Positions 34,544-46,604 of a stretch of 64,000 bases of DNA are shown one piece after another; position 1 is the first letter of the stretch, and every line of letters starts with the position of its first letter. Source of the DNA: Rhabditophanes sp. KR3021 (lineage: Eukaryota > Nematoda > Chromadorea > Rhabditida > Alloionematidae); the NCBI GenBank assembly GCA_963281155.1, contig CAUJLY010000004.1, forward strand, positions 6,324,001-6,388,000, in the 5' to 3' direction. The position numbers and the translations under genes are program-made. Below the pieces are notes generated by a model. The model saw nothing but the letters and a program-made list of their open reading frames with translations, did not search any database and was not told where the DNA came from.

Positions 34544-37500
34544 ATGTCCGATCGCACTTATGCGTCGGATTGGGCCAATGTAAAGTCGCCCACTGTTCGA
34601 TCACCATCACCCTGTAGGACGGGTCCTCTTAATAACTTAAATTCCATTTATTCACAAGAAGAATCATACTATGCTACACCAATCTTCAATGGAAACAATT
34701 GCAATGGTAATGTCAATGCAAATATGAATTCCAATTTAAATAATGTACATAACATATCGGATGATGTGCCTAAAAGTGCCGTTCCAAAAAACGTAAATTT
34801 AGATTAATTAATTTTAATATTTATTAATTTAACAGATGCCCGACCATTCATTTCCTTGCTATTATAAGACTTCGACAACCATTTCAAATGGATCTTCATT
34901 TACACCACCAACGGGTATGAAAGAGAGTAATGGCTCAGATACTCCGAACACAGTAGGTTCAGGAGTGGGCCTTCTCTTGCCATACAAGAAGAAAAGGAAA
35001 GAAGGGTATGTTTTATTAAATTAAAAAGTGAATATAAATTCTCAACCTACTTATCATTTTGTTTCTTTCATAAATTATAATGTTTTTTTGTATGAGTCCT
35101 AATCAAATCTGCACACACATCCTTTTAGCTGTCTTTTAATTAAAGTATTTTGGCATCCTTTCTGCCTTTCTTCTTGGGCCTATTAAAACGGTTGACTTTA
35201 TTATTATTATTTTTAGTTGAAAGCATCATTCAACCGACAATTTTTTGCCATAGACTTTTATTAAATAAATTTTTCATGGCTAGGCCAATTCCTCAAAGAT
35301 TTGGGATGATAGATCGGTGCTAGGGGCCATATGTGTCATAATAATAATAATTTATGATGGCAGCCCATCAACATTTATTATTGTATATTGTGGCATATAT
35401 TAAATTTGTTATGTTTAAACAAAATTGGTTCCTGTTTTTGATTTATTCGTTCACATTGCCTTTTTAGTTGTTCCTTTAGCTCATTATTAGATGGCAGAAT
35501 TCCTTTGTTGTCTTTTATTAATATCTTTTATTAATAGAAGTCATTTGCAGCTGTCTGCTGATTTTGAGGGAAAAAGTGCATTAATTTATTAGTCAATATA
35601 AAGATATAACTGATATAATAAAGATGAAAAGGTGCTTGGTAGAAATTAAAAGAGTAATGATAAGCCATTTAAATTTTATTAATTGCAAAGTTATTTTAAT
35701 CAATTGGCATCATCCAATTTAAAAAATAATGCAATTATTTAGTTATTTATTTATGTTATAGTCGTATATTTAGCAATAAACTCAAAATATAAAAAATCCT
35801 AGTCAAATTAGATCCCAGCCATAAAATCACTTACTACTATTTAACTATTACTTAACTTTTATTCTAACTATCATTTTAGCTAATATTTCTTAGAGGATGT
35901 TATGTTAAATGGACTTTCCCGGATATCAATTAACATTTTTCCTAATTATTATTTCCGAGAAAAGTAGAGTATTTTGAGAGTAATTGTGAAGTAATCCATC
36001 TGATTTGCAAGAAAACCAAGAAGCTTGTACTTTAAAATTTTATTGCCTTTTATCTTTGATGGATTTAACTTATTTTGACAAAGTCAAAAGCAATTAGACT
36101 CTTTTTTAAAAGTTTATAGCCTAAAAAAAGATAAAGGATGTTTTTGTCTTTAAAAATTTTATGAGCCAGATACAAATTTACAATTAGTATTTGAATGTTT
36201 TATTATATTAGTATTTTAGTGTTTTAGTATTTTAGTATTTCGAGAAATTCTATTATTTTAAGTAGACAAAATACATTACTCAGAATATTATCTTTAAATA
36301 CATTGTTGTTATTATTATTAACATAATATTGAATTAGTTGAACAATTTTCACGCAACTTGTTAGAAGTTATTACAGTTATATTTTTGAGGTCACTTCAAA
36401 ATCTATTCACAAATTTTGACAATCGAGTACATTTATAACTATTTAATAAATGTGCAATACGTAAACGTTGCTATCTAATATACCTCTAATACACTAAAAA
36501 CATTATGAAGGCGACTGACATAGTTTGGAGGCAACCTTCTGAATATGAAACCAGATCTAAAAAACGGTTATCTATTTTGGGTTTAAACATTAAATTATTG
36601 TAATCATTTTAGATTCTGCTGTTTTGGCTTGTTAACACGCTGTGAATGTTTTCTTCTCCTGTCTTGTCTGCTTCTGTTCCTGTTACTTTGTTCAATTTTT
36701 GTTGTTTGGATTATGCCGGCAAAAGGTTACTCGATTTTCAGAAATGGTAACTATTCAAAATGAAAATTGTTTAAGATATTTAAATTTAGCATACTCCAAT
36801 TATTTTTAAATATAATCTAATTGTTTTTAGGTTTCAATCCGTGGAAATATTCAGACACAAATGGGCAAAACATAACCATTGACTCAGCAGCTATCCATCA
36901 TAATAAAGCTGTCTGTACATCAAAAGACTGTGTTGCCATTGCCTCCTTCTTGACCTCAAACATGAACCCTAAAGTTGATCCATGTGATGACTTTTATGAG
37001 TTTGCTTGTGGAAATTATCCCCTCAACCACGATTTTCCTCTTAATAAACCCTTGACTCACACTATTTACGACGCAGAAGCTAAACTACAAAGACAGCTTA
37101 AGACTTTACTTGAGTCTCCAATTGTGCCAACTGATAAAAGTTGGGACCGGTTGGTTAAGAAGTTTTATGGGAAATGTATTGACGAAAATACTTTAAAAAA
37201 AACGGCCAAAGAATCCTTCATAAGTGTTTTGGATGAAATCGGTGGATGGCCTATGATACAGCAAAACTGGATTGAATGGTCTCATACATGGGAATATCAA
37301 CTCGGAGATGTTCTCAATAAGACTGGAGTTAATGCGATTGTGCTTGAAATTGCCGTGAGTCAAGATCCACGAAATAGCGAGAGCAGTATAATCGAAATTG
37401 ACCAACCCAAATGGGGAATGGGAGTACGGTGAGTTTGATCATAGATTATAAGCTTTCAAATATATAGCACTTTTATTTGTCGTAAGATCATTAATCAAAC

Positions 37501-39867
37501 AACCCCTCTCCTCCACAGTAGATACTCTTGCATGTCGAACTTACTGATTTGTTTTAAAAAATAATAGAAAAAATTAGCATACGCTTGAGTAAACCACCAT
37601 AATAGTGGATATACTTAGCCGCTAAACTCAAATTTCTCACAGACCTTTTGCCAGGAACAAACTTTGCTTTAAATAAGAGATAAAAAGTTGATTTTCCCAA
37701 AATTCCTTATCCGCAAGTTGATCCTGCCATTGCTTTGTGTGGACTATGGAGATTGTAATTAGTTGATCCTCCACACAAACCCTTGTTTCCGGTGTAGCTT
37801 CATTGATTGCTAATGGATGGAATCGCTTCTTTGCCGTTGAAGCATCTACATGATCAGGAGCTTTTCTCTTCAGGAATTTATCCATTGTAACCTGAAAAGT
37901 AGATTAAAATAATAAGTAGGAATATTTTGATTAGAACATTAATAATAATAAGCGCCAAAACTAATAAATTAAATAGGACGATCCTAAAAGGACATAAAAA
38001 TATTAAATGGCATATCAAAAATGAGACTCATCATTTGATGAAGTTGGTTTGCCAAGATAATAAACAATTAAATTGTTCCAAAAAGTATTAACTGCCCTTA
38101 TTATGCGTCAAAATAACAATTAGACCATTTTATAATTAACACTTTATTCCGTTAAAAATAGTAATCAGATTCAATTGACAAACGTACACAAACAATCATG
38201 TAATGATTAGCATTCGTCTTTTAATTGATTTATAACTAATTTGATTTGTGGTTTAAGATGGCCTTACGTCTCTGGTAACACAGCAATGCTGGCAAATTAT
38301 TCCCAACTAATGATTGAAACAGCGATGAATTTTGGTTGTTCACTTGAAAAAGCCGAAAAAGAGGTGAAAGAGATAGTTGACTTTGAACTGCAATTAGTAA
38401 ACTTTTCCACAGATGACATGTTTCGACGCAATCCAGATCACAATGTCTTAAGATATCAATTATGGGAATCAGACAATTTGTATAAAAACATCAAATTGGG
38501 AGATTACATAAAAAGAGTTTTTACAGGCATTGCCGACATCACTCCTAATGAGACAATCATTGTAAGAGAACAACAGTATCTAAAAGGAATCCAATTTGTT
38601 ATGAGTAACACACCAAAACGTGTCATATCCAATTACATTGGTTGGAGAGTAATTCATGCATATAAACCATTTTTGTCGGTAAATGAGAGAAAGCCCTTTG
38701 AAATCTTCAGAATGAATCAAACAGAAATGACAAGTATTATGAAATTACAAAGATGGGATGAATGTACCACATACACTTCTGCATTATTAGATATGCCAGT
38801 GGGGAAGATGTTTGTTGAAAATTTCTTTGCTCGTGACTTTGCTATGGATAAAATGCATGAGATGACTTCGTACTTGAAGTCTGCTTTTATGACTGAATTA
38901 AAGAATGCCGACTGGATGGATTCAATAACAAAGGAAAGGGCTTTAAAGAAGGCTGAGATGATTACATACAAGCTTGGATATCCGGAAACTTTGTTTAATG
39001 ATACGTGGATGCAAGAGTACTGGGGCGATAAAGTTCCAAGCGACAAAGAACCTATACTTCAACTAATTATACGAATCAAAGGAAAGAGGAATATCAAAGA
39101 ATTGCGCAGACTCAAGTTGCCAGTTGATAAATCCATTTGGTATCAAGGACCGGCACAAGTAGATGCTTTCTATGCACCCAATATGAATGAAATGATATTC
39201 CCAGCAGGAATCATGCAATTCCCATTCTTAACAACTGGAGCTCCAAATTATATTAATTTTGGATTCAGCGGGGCCATTATCGTAAGTTCAAAATTCAAAA
39301 TTGCCATAACAATAAACGATATATAGTTAATTAATTAAACATTTATTTACTTCGTAGGGACATGAGGTTTCACACGCATTTGACGATCAAGGAGGAAGAT
39401 ACGACGAGAAGGGAAACTTTTACAATTGGTGGGATCTAGAAACTATAAATAAATTCTACACGAAAGCCGACTGTTTCATAAAACAATACGATGACATAAG
39501 AATAGATGAAGCAAACATTAACTTGAATGGTCGTTTGTCACTAGGAGAAAACCTAGCTGATAATTCTGGACTAAAAGCCGCATATTCAGCGTATCATCTC
39601 TGGATGACAAATACATCTATTTCAGAACTAGCGCTGCCGGGGCTTCAAGAATACACTACTGACCAATTATTCTTTGTAAGCTATGCGAACAACTGGTGTT
39701 CCATGACCATGCCTCAACATTATAAGCATTTAATCATGACAGACGTACATGCTCCAGGCAAGTATCGAGCCAACACTCCATTACAAAATCGACCAGAATT
39801 TTCGAAAGCATACAATTGCCCGCTAGGAAGTCGAATGAATCCTTATAAAAAGTGCTCGGTTTGGTAG
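34544..39867 (+). CDS. Neprilysin-like M13 metallopeptidase
   Basis: Six exons: 34544-34792, 34836-35005, 36613-36746, 36831-37428, 38258-39281, 39358-39867; 894 residues in consistent phase. A type II membrane zinc peptidase that trims extracellular peptides. A cytosolic N-terminus of about 145 residues, rich in Asn/Ser, is long for the family. It is followed by YKKKRKEG and a membrane helix (FLLLSCLLLFLLLCSIFVVW). The ectodomain starts with the family Cys pattern (CDDFYEFACGNY). The zinc site HEVSHAFDDQG is near residue 727 and GENLADNSGL near 790; the C-terminus CSVW is canonical. Oddity: the substrate-binding Asn-Ala-(Tyr/Phe)-Tyr motif reads VDAFYAPN, with Asp for Asn. Intron 2 is 1.6 kb; intron 4 (37429-38257) holds an antisense ORF. 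Confidence 0.95.
37637..37885 (-). CDS. Antisense ORF inside neprilysin intron
   Basis: 82 codons opening MDKFLKRKAPDHVDASTAKK, entirely within intron 4 of the peptidase gene. On the minus strand the ATG follows a good acceptor (CTTTTCAGGTTACAATGG), as if it began a trans-spliced message. The basic MDKFLKRK start recalls N-termini of some hAT-like and zinc-finger element proteins, but no domain follows. Probably the 5' piece of a nested or transposed gene whose remainder is absent, or a small unknown gene. Confidence 0.35.
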   Translation of the reverse strand: MDKFLKRKAPDHVDASTAKKRFHPLAINEATPETRVCVEDQLITISIVHTKQWQDQLADKEFWENQLFISYLKQSLFLAKGL

Positions 39868-40525
39868 CAGTTTTATAAATTTAATCATTTCCGGGTACTT
39901 TGTATGATGAATGTTTGTGTAAAAATGTAAAAAATATTATAGATGATCCAATAAATAATGTAATATGATGTAACCAATTTAAATATTAACGATAATTAGA
40001 AAATGTGTCAATTTATTCTGAAACTAGATCTTTAATATATCTTATAAAAAAAGTAAGCCAAAAGTATTCAATTTTTAATGGGCGCGTCAAAAAGTTGCAA
40101 TTAGAGGCATTCGAGAGAACAAATTATTCTAAAAACAAAATCTTTTGGTTTTGATTTTTTTTCATTATAAAGTGTCTAGCCAAGGGGTCAAAAATTAGAA
40201 GTTGATGTATGATATCAACATTATAGTCATTCATCAAAATGAGGAAGAATGGTATAAAAATATTTATACAGATTATTTCTTGATGAATAAATATAGAGTT
40301 AAAAACATCCATTTTATCAGAATGATATTGGTAATTGATTCAACATATATTCACATAAAAAATAATGGACTTGGTTAATTAGTAAATAATCATTCTATTT
40401 CTACACCTTTGAAACAGTTAGCTACTTCCGTTTGATTATGATTGTTAAGGTTACCTTGAATATCCTTAGGTATACAAACAAGAATCTCGTTGCCAACAAG
40501 ACCTATTCAGTTGAGGATTGAAGCT
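39868..40525. other. Convergent 3' flanks
   Basis: AATAAA at about 39950 is a plausible poly(A) signal of the peptidase gene. No gene seen; a 62-codon minus ORF at 40124 is not supported. Confidence 0.55.
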
Positions 40526-41212
40526 TCATTGTCCTAGTTTAGCATGAACTTTTTCAATTGAGTTCAGTTTATTAATACAAATATCAAGTTTTTTGATTGA
40601 AACTAGTTGTAAATTTGCAAGCCCCATCATCATTTTATCTACTTCATTAAATTGAAGTTTAATATTTTTTATAATTTGTCGTATCTTTAACTTGAGCAAT
40701 TCACCGATCCCATTTCTTGAATCAAATTCGGAAAATGTGTTAGACCCTAGACAATATGATCTTGCTAGACCCATCGACTTTACAAGACCGAATCCGTTAG
40801 CAAACTGTATTTTAGTTTTTGTTGCCGGTTCCCTCATTATTTCCAAATGTACTCTTTTCCGTGATTTAATGGTACATTTTGATTCCTCCATCTCATATAT
40901 GATTTTGATTAGCTCATTTCGAACTTGCTTAGCGTGTCTATCCGTTGGATAACTATAGGATGGGTTTTCTGGAGAAACAGAGCGAATTGATCCATTTATT
41001 GGATAACTGTAAGATGGTTTATGTGAAGAAACAGAGCTAATATATCCACCCTTTGGATAACTATAAGATGGTTTATGTCGAGAGCGGGAACTAATATAGA
41101 TAGTAGCTGAAATTCCATTGCATGGATGCTATAGCAAGGATGGTCTTGTGAATTACAAAGATGCATATTTCTGTATTCTTTGTTTGCTCAAAATTGGCTT
41201 GCTATATGACAT
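40526..41212 (-). CDS. Unknown protein with HKPSYSYP tandem repeats
   Basis: Two exons, 41157-41212 and 40526-41090, joined in phase (TT plus T), give 206 residues. The N-terminal third carries three repeats of about 17-18 residues: HKPSYSYPKGGYISSVSS, HKPSYSYPINGSIRSVSP, and a third with ENPSYSYPTDRH. The rest is charged and helical (NELIKIIYEMEESKC; LLKLKIRQIIKNIKLQF), possibly coiled-coil. No signal peptide or known domain. Alternative: the start could lie further upstream, since the short first exon rests only on its ATG, GTAATT donor and TATATTAG acceptor. Confidence 0.5.
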
Positions 41213-41681
41213 ATTTAACACTAATTAATACTCCGATGGCGATCACTTTACAAAAAATTTGAATCTAAATACAAAATAGTAAGTGTGATTGAAATATTGA
41301 GGACATTAATAAAAGGTTAACTTACTGATTTGTCATTAACAATATAAAGTGAAACGACGGAAGCGAATGCGTTTGATCTATCTTGCTCCAAACAATACAA
41401 GTAAGTTTATGCAGTGATTTCAACATAAGTTCATATCCGTATTTCTCTGTTGAACGTAAGTTGATAGCGGCAATTGTATGAAAGTGACCTTTGTTTAAAT
41501 AAAGTACATTTATTCGTTTAATTGATTGCATTGGATAAAAAAGTGGATGATCTAAATTAAACTGCCCTAAGGTATGTGTCGAATGTAAGAAAGAAGTATG
41601 TATAATAATATAATTTATTTTGTTCTGAAAATGTTGACAAAATGCAATAAATACAGTAAAATGGTTGAAGTTAAAAGTGGT
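41213..41681. other. Intergenic, between the repeat protein and collagen
   Basis: Holds a 69-codon minus ORF (41322-41531) ending near a GTAAGT donor. It might be a leader exon of an alternative transcript, but no in-phase continuation was found. Confidence 0.4.
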
Positions 41682-42792
41682 TTATCTACGGCTTCCATCA
41701 GCGAAGAAGATTCCTCCATCAAGAGCGCAATATTTGGGGCAGATTCCACGTTCTCCTTCAGTTCCTGGGGCTCCTGGGGCACCGGCTTCACCAGCTGGTC
41801 CATCTGGTCCTTTCTCTCCATCAGCTCCGTTGGGTCCTAGACATTAAGGTAATTAGATGAGTAATGAATGATCGAATTTACCTTTTGGTCCTGGTGCTCC
41901 AGCTGGTCCATCGGCTCCTGGGGAACCTGGTGCTCCGGTTGGTCCTCTGGCACCATCATCACCGACTGGTCCTGGGGCTCCTTGTACTGGCTCTTGTGGT
42001 GGCTAAGAGAATTATTAAATGAATCGAATAGGATTAATACTTACTGCTGGTACTCCATTGTCTCCCTTTGGTCCAACGATTCCTTGTTCTCCTTGAAGTC
42101 CACGTGGTCCTAATAGATATAATTAGTTAATGAAATTACTAGTAGTCGATACCTTGTTCTCCATCTTTTCCTTGAGCTCCGTCTTTACCGTCCTTTCCGT
42201 TTGGTCCAGCACCGCCAATATCTCCGGCTGGTCCAACTGGTCCGGCGTTTCCAGGTTTTCCTTGTGGGCATGGCTTGCATGGTGGAGGTGTTTGTGGTTC
42301 GCAAACTAATTGTCCGGATTTTCCTGGTGTTCCCTAAATAATTGATTATTTATTAATGGTATTGATGAACTTACTGGATTTCCGTTGTTTCCTGGTTTTC
42401 CTGGGGCACCGCCAGCTCCAGCTTTACCTTGTGGTCCAGGGGCACCTGGAAGACAGCAGCCATCGCAAGTTCCAGCTGGTGTTGGGTTGACGGCGTCTTG
42501 TTCGTATCCAGTTTGACGGGCAGTTCTGTTTCTTGGAGCAAAGTTAGCAGCCTTCAAGTAGTTGACTTCAGCAAACATGTCTTTGGCAGTTCCCTAAATG
42601 AATTATTAATGAAAAGGTGATTTCACTTACTTGGCAGAAACCAATTTCGTGTTTCATTTGGTATTTGACGGCATTAACGTAGTTGTATACCATTGGTAGT
42701 GACAAAGCAACAGAAAGAACAGCAATTACTGAGAATGCTACAGCTGAATAAGCAACGAATCTGTAGGCACGAATTTTGCTATCTCCTTCCAT
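41682..42792 (-). CDS. Cuticle collagen
   Basis: Six exons: 42631-42792, 42375-42593, 42153-42333, 42045-42109, 41882-42002, 41682-41836; 300 residues, the usual size. The N-terminus is a signal anchor (VAYSAVAFSVIAVLSVALSL). A subtilisin-type site (RNRTAR) near residue 75 precedes short then long Gly-X-Y blocks, separated by Cys clusters CDGCCLPG and CEPQTPPPCKPCPQG. The chain closes with RGICPKYCALDG. This is the standard nematode cuticle-collagen layout: three chains assemble in the hypodermis and are crosslinked in the cuticle. All introns are 38-48 nt. A Gly-X-Y break lies at VPAPPQEPVQG. Which collagen group it belongs to cannot be settled here. Confidence 0.96.
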
Positions 42793-43473
42793 GTTTATTG
42801 TTGTATTGATAGAAATCGAGTGATGATGTCTTTCTCAATTTTCGGATTCTTTTTATAGTCCCCAAAAAGGAGATCATACCTAGTAATCAGGTTTCAGCAG
42901 CTGTTCTTCTAAATAAGGAGTGTCTTCACTTTTTCAATACGAATTATATCTGGAGCAATATCAAAAGAGAAGAGAGAACAAGCTTTGGCGTAGGCAAACT
43001 CTTCTTATTGTATTATCTCCTACCGAAATCATTTTCTGTTAATTTATTTAACGTCAAAAAAGTTTGGATTGCACTTGTTTCAAAAATTACTACATACCAT
43101 CATCTCTCTCCCTTAATCGCATATCCGTATCCTAAAGTTTCTTTTTAGGCTACCTGTTACTATCGCAGTATCATATCTTTGTTCAGTCAATTAAAAAATG
43201 AAGAAACACATTTGGGTAAACAAATTGTCAGTACATCATTTACGTACAATATTACACACAACAAGTAAACAGGGTTAATTAAAATGATATTTTGAACTTT
43301 AAAAATATAAATATTTAAAAAATCAAATGGATGTCTCAGAATGAGGCAATAAAGTTGTTCAAAAGAGTAAATTCAATTTAATAGTAAATCAAAGTTTTTT
43401 AAGGAAAAGTTTTATTAACAACTAAAAGTGCATAACAATATATCTTATACAAAGAGTCACAACTAATTGCTTA
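42793..43473. other. Collagen promoter side / intergenic
   Basis: AT-rich; no gene. Presumed to contain the collagen promoter (TTTTTATAG on the minus strand about 60 bp upstream). Confidence 0.5.
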
Positions 43474-44070
43474 TCATACTGAGTCTTTGAATGAACGACG
43501 GCTCTTGTCTTTGAATGTATAATCTGGCTCCTCTTCCCATAGCCCTAAGTTTCTTTCTCCAGCACGTAACTCATCTTGTTTATTGTAATTGTGGTACGTC
43601 ATAAGATAACTGATTCGTTTGCAAAGCTCATGCCATCTTTTTGGTGCATTTCGCTGCATCTTCTCTTTGTGAATGTTTCGATAATGTATCAATTTGATAA
43701 GTTCATTGGCTCGGTGTTGGCCAGGAAAACCTCTTAGCCATGCTGGTGTGTGATATTGAAGTTGAGCGGGGTGGAGGGAACCATCTCCTAGCAAATCAAT
43801 ATAGTCATTTTCGCCGAATCGTGCTTGTTCAGGTGCCCATGGCTGACGTACTTTATATTCAGGTTTATATACTGGTTCCTTTGACTCGGCAATTCTAGGT
43901 AGCGCATCGATTCCTTTGCGATGGTATCTGTAAACGTATCCAGCATCAGTAACTTTATGTGTCCTTTTGTTCCGATCATCCACGATTCTTGGGACCTGCG
44001 AGCGATCATGGAATGCACATATTTGACCAAACTTGATTTTAGACAATATATTTTTGTTTAACAACATCAT
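43474..44070 (-). CDS. mrpl-51: Mitochondrial ribosomal protein L51
   Basis: Single exon, 198 residues, start MMLLNKNILSK at 44070. A short basic N-terminal stretch fits a mitochondrial targeting peptide. The body matches mL51: the YRYHRKGIDALPRIAES strand, ENDYIDLLGDGSLHPAQL, then TPAWLRGFPGQHRANELI and the C-terminal helix MQRNAPKRWHELCKRISYL. The protein is part of the mitoribosome large subunit. Upstream, TTTTGCAG ending at 44086 gives a trans-splice acceptor just before the ATG. Divergent from the SLC46-type gene with 269 bp between start codons. Confidence 0.88.
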   Translation of the reverse strand: MMLLNKNILSKIKFGQICAFHDRSQVPRIVDDRNKRTHKVTDAGYVYRYHRKGIDALPRIAESKEPVYKPEYKVRQPWAPEQARFGENDYIDLLGDGSLHPAQLQYHTPAWLRGFPGQHRANELIKLIHYRNIHKEKMQRNAPKRWHELCKRISYLMTYHNYNKQDELRAGERNLGLWEEEPDYTFKDKSRRSFKDSV

Positions 44071-44085
44071 AACAATAAATAATAG

Positions 44086-44093
44086 CTGCAAAA
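44086..44093 (-). promoter_or_regulatory. Candidate trans-splice acceptor of mRPL51
   Basis: TTTTGCAG (minus strand) ends 15 nt before the ATG. It excludes an apparent longer reading frame starting at a TTG codon inside the acceptor. Confidence 0.5.
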
Positions 44094-44331
44094 TAAACCT
44101 AAATTCAGTTTAGTTTAGTACTACCGCGACGTAATTGAACAGCCGCACCGCATTTTACTCTTTTTATAAGCGCTAAACTTGCAAGCATTACACTTGATCT
44201 AACATTGTTTGCTATTTGATATTTATTATTGTGGTTACGTCATTTTTGATGGCATTATTAGCAAACAATATCGTTTAAACAATGTATTATGTGATTTTAT
44301 TTAACTTATTTCATTTTAACTTATTGTATTT

Positions 44332-44338
44332 TGTATAG
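44332..44338 (+). promoter_or_regulatory. Candidate trans-splice acceptor of the SLC46 gene
   Basis: TTTGTATAG precedes the ATG at 44340 by one base, as typical for nematode spliced-leader addition. Confidence 0.5.
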
Positions 44339-44339
44339 A

Positions 44340-46604
44340 ATGCCGACCGATCACGACAAGTGTAACAGCAGATACAATGGCAGCTTGCTGATAATAATGA
44401 CTGTAATTTGCTTGTATGCCTCTACCACATCATTATTCTTTCCAATTACCAAGTCGTTAATCTTCAAAAAGGTAAATTTATTTAGGCAAAATCAGATTAT
44501 CATTAAGTGGCCTACATTTGCAACCTTTTTGACAATTAAACACTATAATAAACAAAAATTATATTATAGGTATGTCTGCAAAAAGGTTTCACCAATTGTT
44601 CAATTGATAATAAAGAAATGGGAAAGAATATCGAAATCCAGACGGAGACAAATATCATCTTTATGTATGCCGGAGTGATCTTTTCTGGCTTGGCGATCTT
44701 CAGTTCAATTGGAATTGGCAAATTGAGTGATGACTTTTCTCGAAAGTATGCTTTAATTGTGCCTTTTGTTGGTTTAATATTTTCCGACTTGTTTTTAATC
44801 AAATTGTCAGGTGATATGAATGCACATAACCAAAGTTTATTTATTGTATCGGAAATTGTTTTTGGAATCTTCGGTGGTATGTTTTTTTTAAATTGATATT
44901 CTTCCTGATCCCAAAAAGGAATGATGAATGGCATAAGCCTCAAAAGGAGAGTAGTTGACAAAATAAGATAGTTCATCTCGATTAATATAAACTTAAATTT
45001 TAAAATATAATTAACGTACTAGCAACTATTTAAGGTTATATGAGTATTTTTGCATGTGCTTTTTCATATGTGTCTCAAGCAACAGAATTTGATTTGAATA
45101 AAAGATCAAAGTACATTTCCTATCTCGAAGGTTCAATTGGATTAGGATCAGCTTTGGGGTTTTTGGCGGGTACTTATTTTGATAAAATAGATTACAATTA
45201 TATGCATGTGTACATGATAATTCTCGGAATGCATTTTATTGGGATGTTTTTACTCACATTCGTCAAAGATATGGTACCGGAAGAAGACAGATTTAATACA
45301 ACATCCATTCTTAATGAAACATTTGTTGAAAGAATTCACGAACGCTTTACTGTATGCTGAGTAATAACTGTACTGTAATATGTATTTTACTTTTATTATA
45401 GGGATGGAAAAGTACTTTCTGGGATGAAGACAACAAGTTCAACAAGACTCTGTTGTATTTATCCATAGCTTTTGGTCTTTCATTCCTTGCACTAATGGGA
45501 TCAAGCAGGATAATGTTTTTTTACTTTAAACACAAGTTCGAATGGGATACCATTGAATATAGTCGGTTCAAATTTCCTATGCAGATTGTCGCTACATTTT
45601 TCGTAAGTTTAATAATAACTAGGAGATAAAAAAGTTTGACACAAATCATAGTGATGGTCTAATGATGATTGATTGTCGTTTTCTCATTTTTATTTGAAAG
45701 AATGCAACAAAAAATAGTTTGTTTGTCTTCTCAATATTAATCCTTTATCTACCTAAACAGGTAACCAATGAGATTGAATGCGCTAATATCTTTTGAATAA
45801 CTTTAAATAACTGAACATGATTTAAAGCGACAAAAAGGATTTATCGTATGACATTCCGTAGGTTGTTTGCGATTAATGTTGGTGATTTATTTGTGTTGCA
45901 AAAGACACAAATATACTGATAATATAGTAGTATTTTGGTATTTGATTGATGAAACTAATTAAAGAGTTTTATTTTAGGCGTTATGTGTGTATCCTGTTTT
46001 GAAGAATACTGACATCAAGGATTCTACATTGGCATTAGTTGGACTTGTTGCCAGAGCTTTCGGAAGAATTTTACTCGCAATAGCGTGGGATGATAAAGTA
46101 ATTTATGCCTGTAAGTGAATAATCAACATCAAATTTTTTCCATATCTTAATTGTTTCTCTATTTTTTTGCTTTATTTGTATTTTTGATTTTCAGTGATCG
46201 TAATGGAAGCATTCAACAAATTTGCGCCATCTGGAATGAGAGCAATGATGGCTCAAACTGTTTACACAACTGAACTTGGACGATTATTCTCGCTAATCAG
46301 TGTAGTGGAGGCCATCGGCAATTTATTGTCGTCATTCATCTTTCATACCATCTTTCCATACACGTTAACATTCATGCCCGAACTTTCCTTTTTGATCATG
46401 GCTACACTTTGCATACCTGCAGTTATTCTTGTTGTGTAAGTTATTCAACCTAATGAACTACTTTTAATTTACTTTTTTAGCTTGGCAGATGAAGGCATTC
46501 AAGTATTATCTATGAAAAGACAATCACGGTCACACAAAATGTTTCCACAGTTGTTAGTAAAGGTAGATTCAAACAAACAAACTGGTGACGAAGATTCTAT
46601 CTAA
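44340..46604 (+). CDS. SLC46-type major facilitator transporter
   Basis: Seven exons: 44340-44471, 44570-44876, 45035-45351, 45402-45602, 45978-46110, 46195-46435, 46481-46604; 484 residues with matching phases. About 11-12 membrane helices. The first is LIIMTVICLYASTTSLFFPI; after a lumenal loop with VCLQKGFTNCSI comes the MFS A-motif-like GIGKLSDDFSRKYALIV between helices 2 and 3, then GYMSIFACAFSYVSQATE and a long cytosolic loop (DMVPEEDRFN). The second half contains APSGMRAMMAQTVYTTELGR, and the C-terminus is hydrophilic. The SLC46 family (folate, heme or nucleotide-like substrates at the plasma membrane or lysosome) is the best match from memory; the substrate is unknown. Confidence 0.82.

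Noticed and set aside
41322..41531. 69-codon minus-strand ORF ending near a GTAAGT donor
   Set aside because: No in-phase downstream exon; the nearest acceptor leads to an immediate stop.
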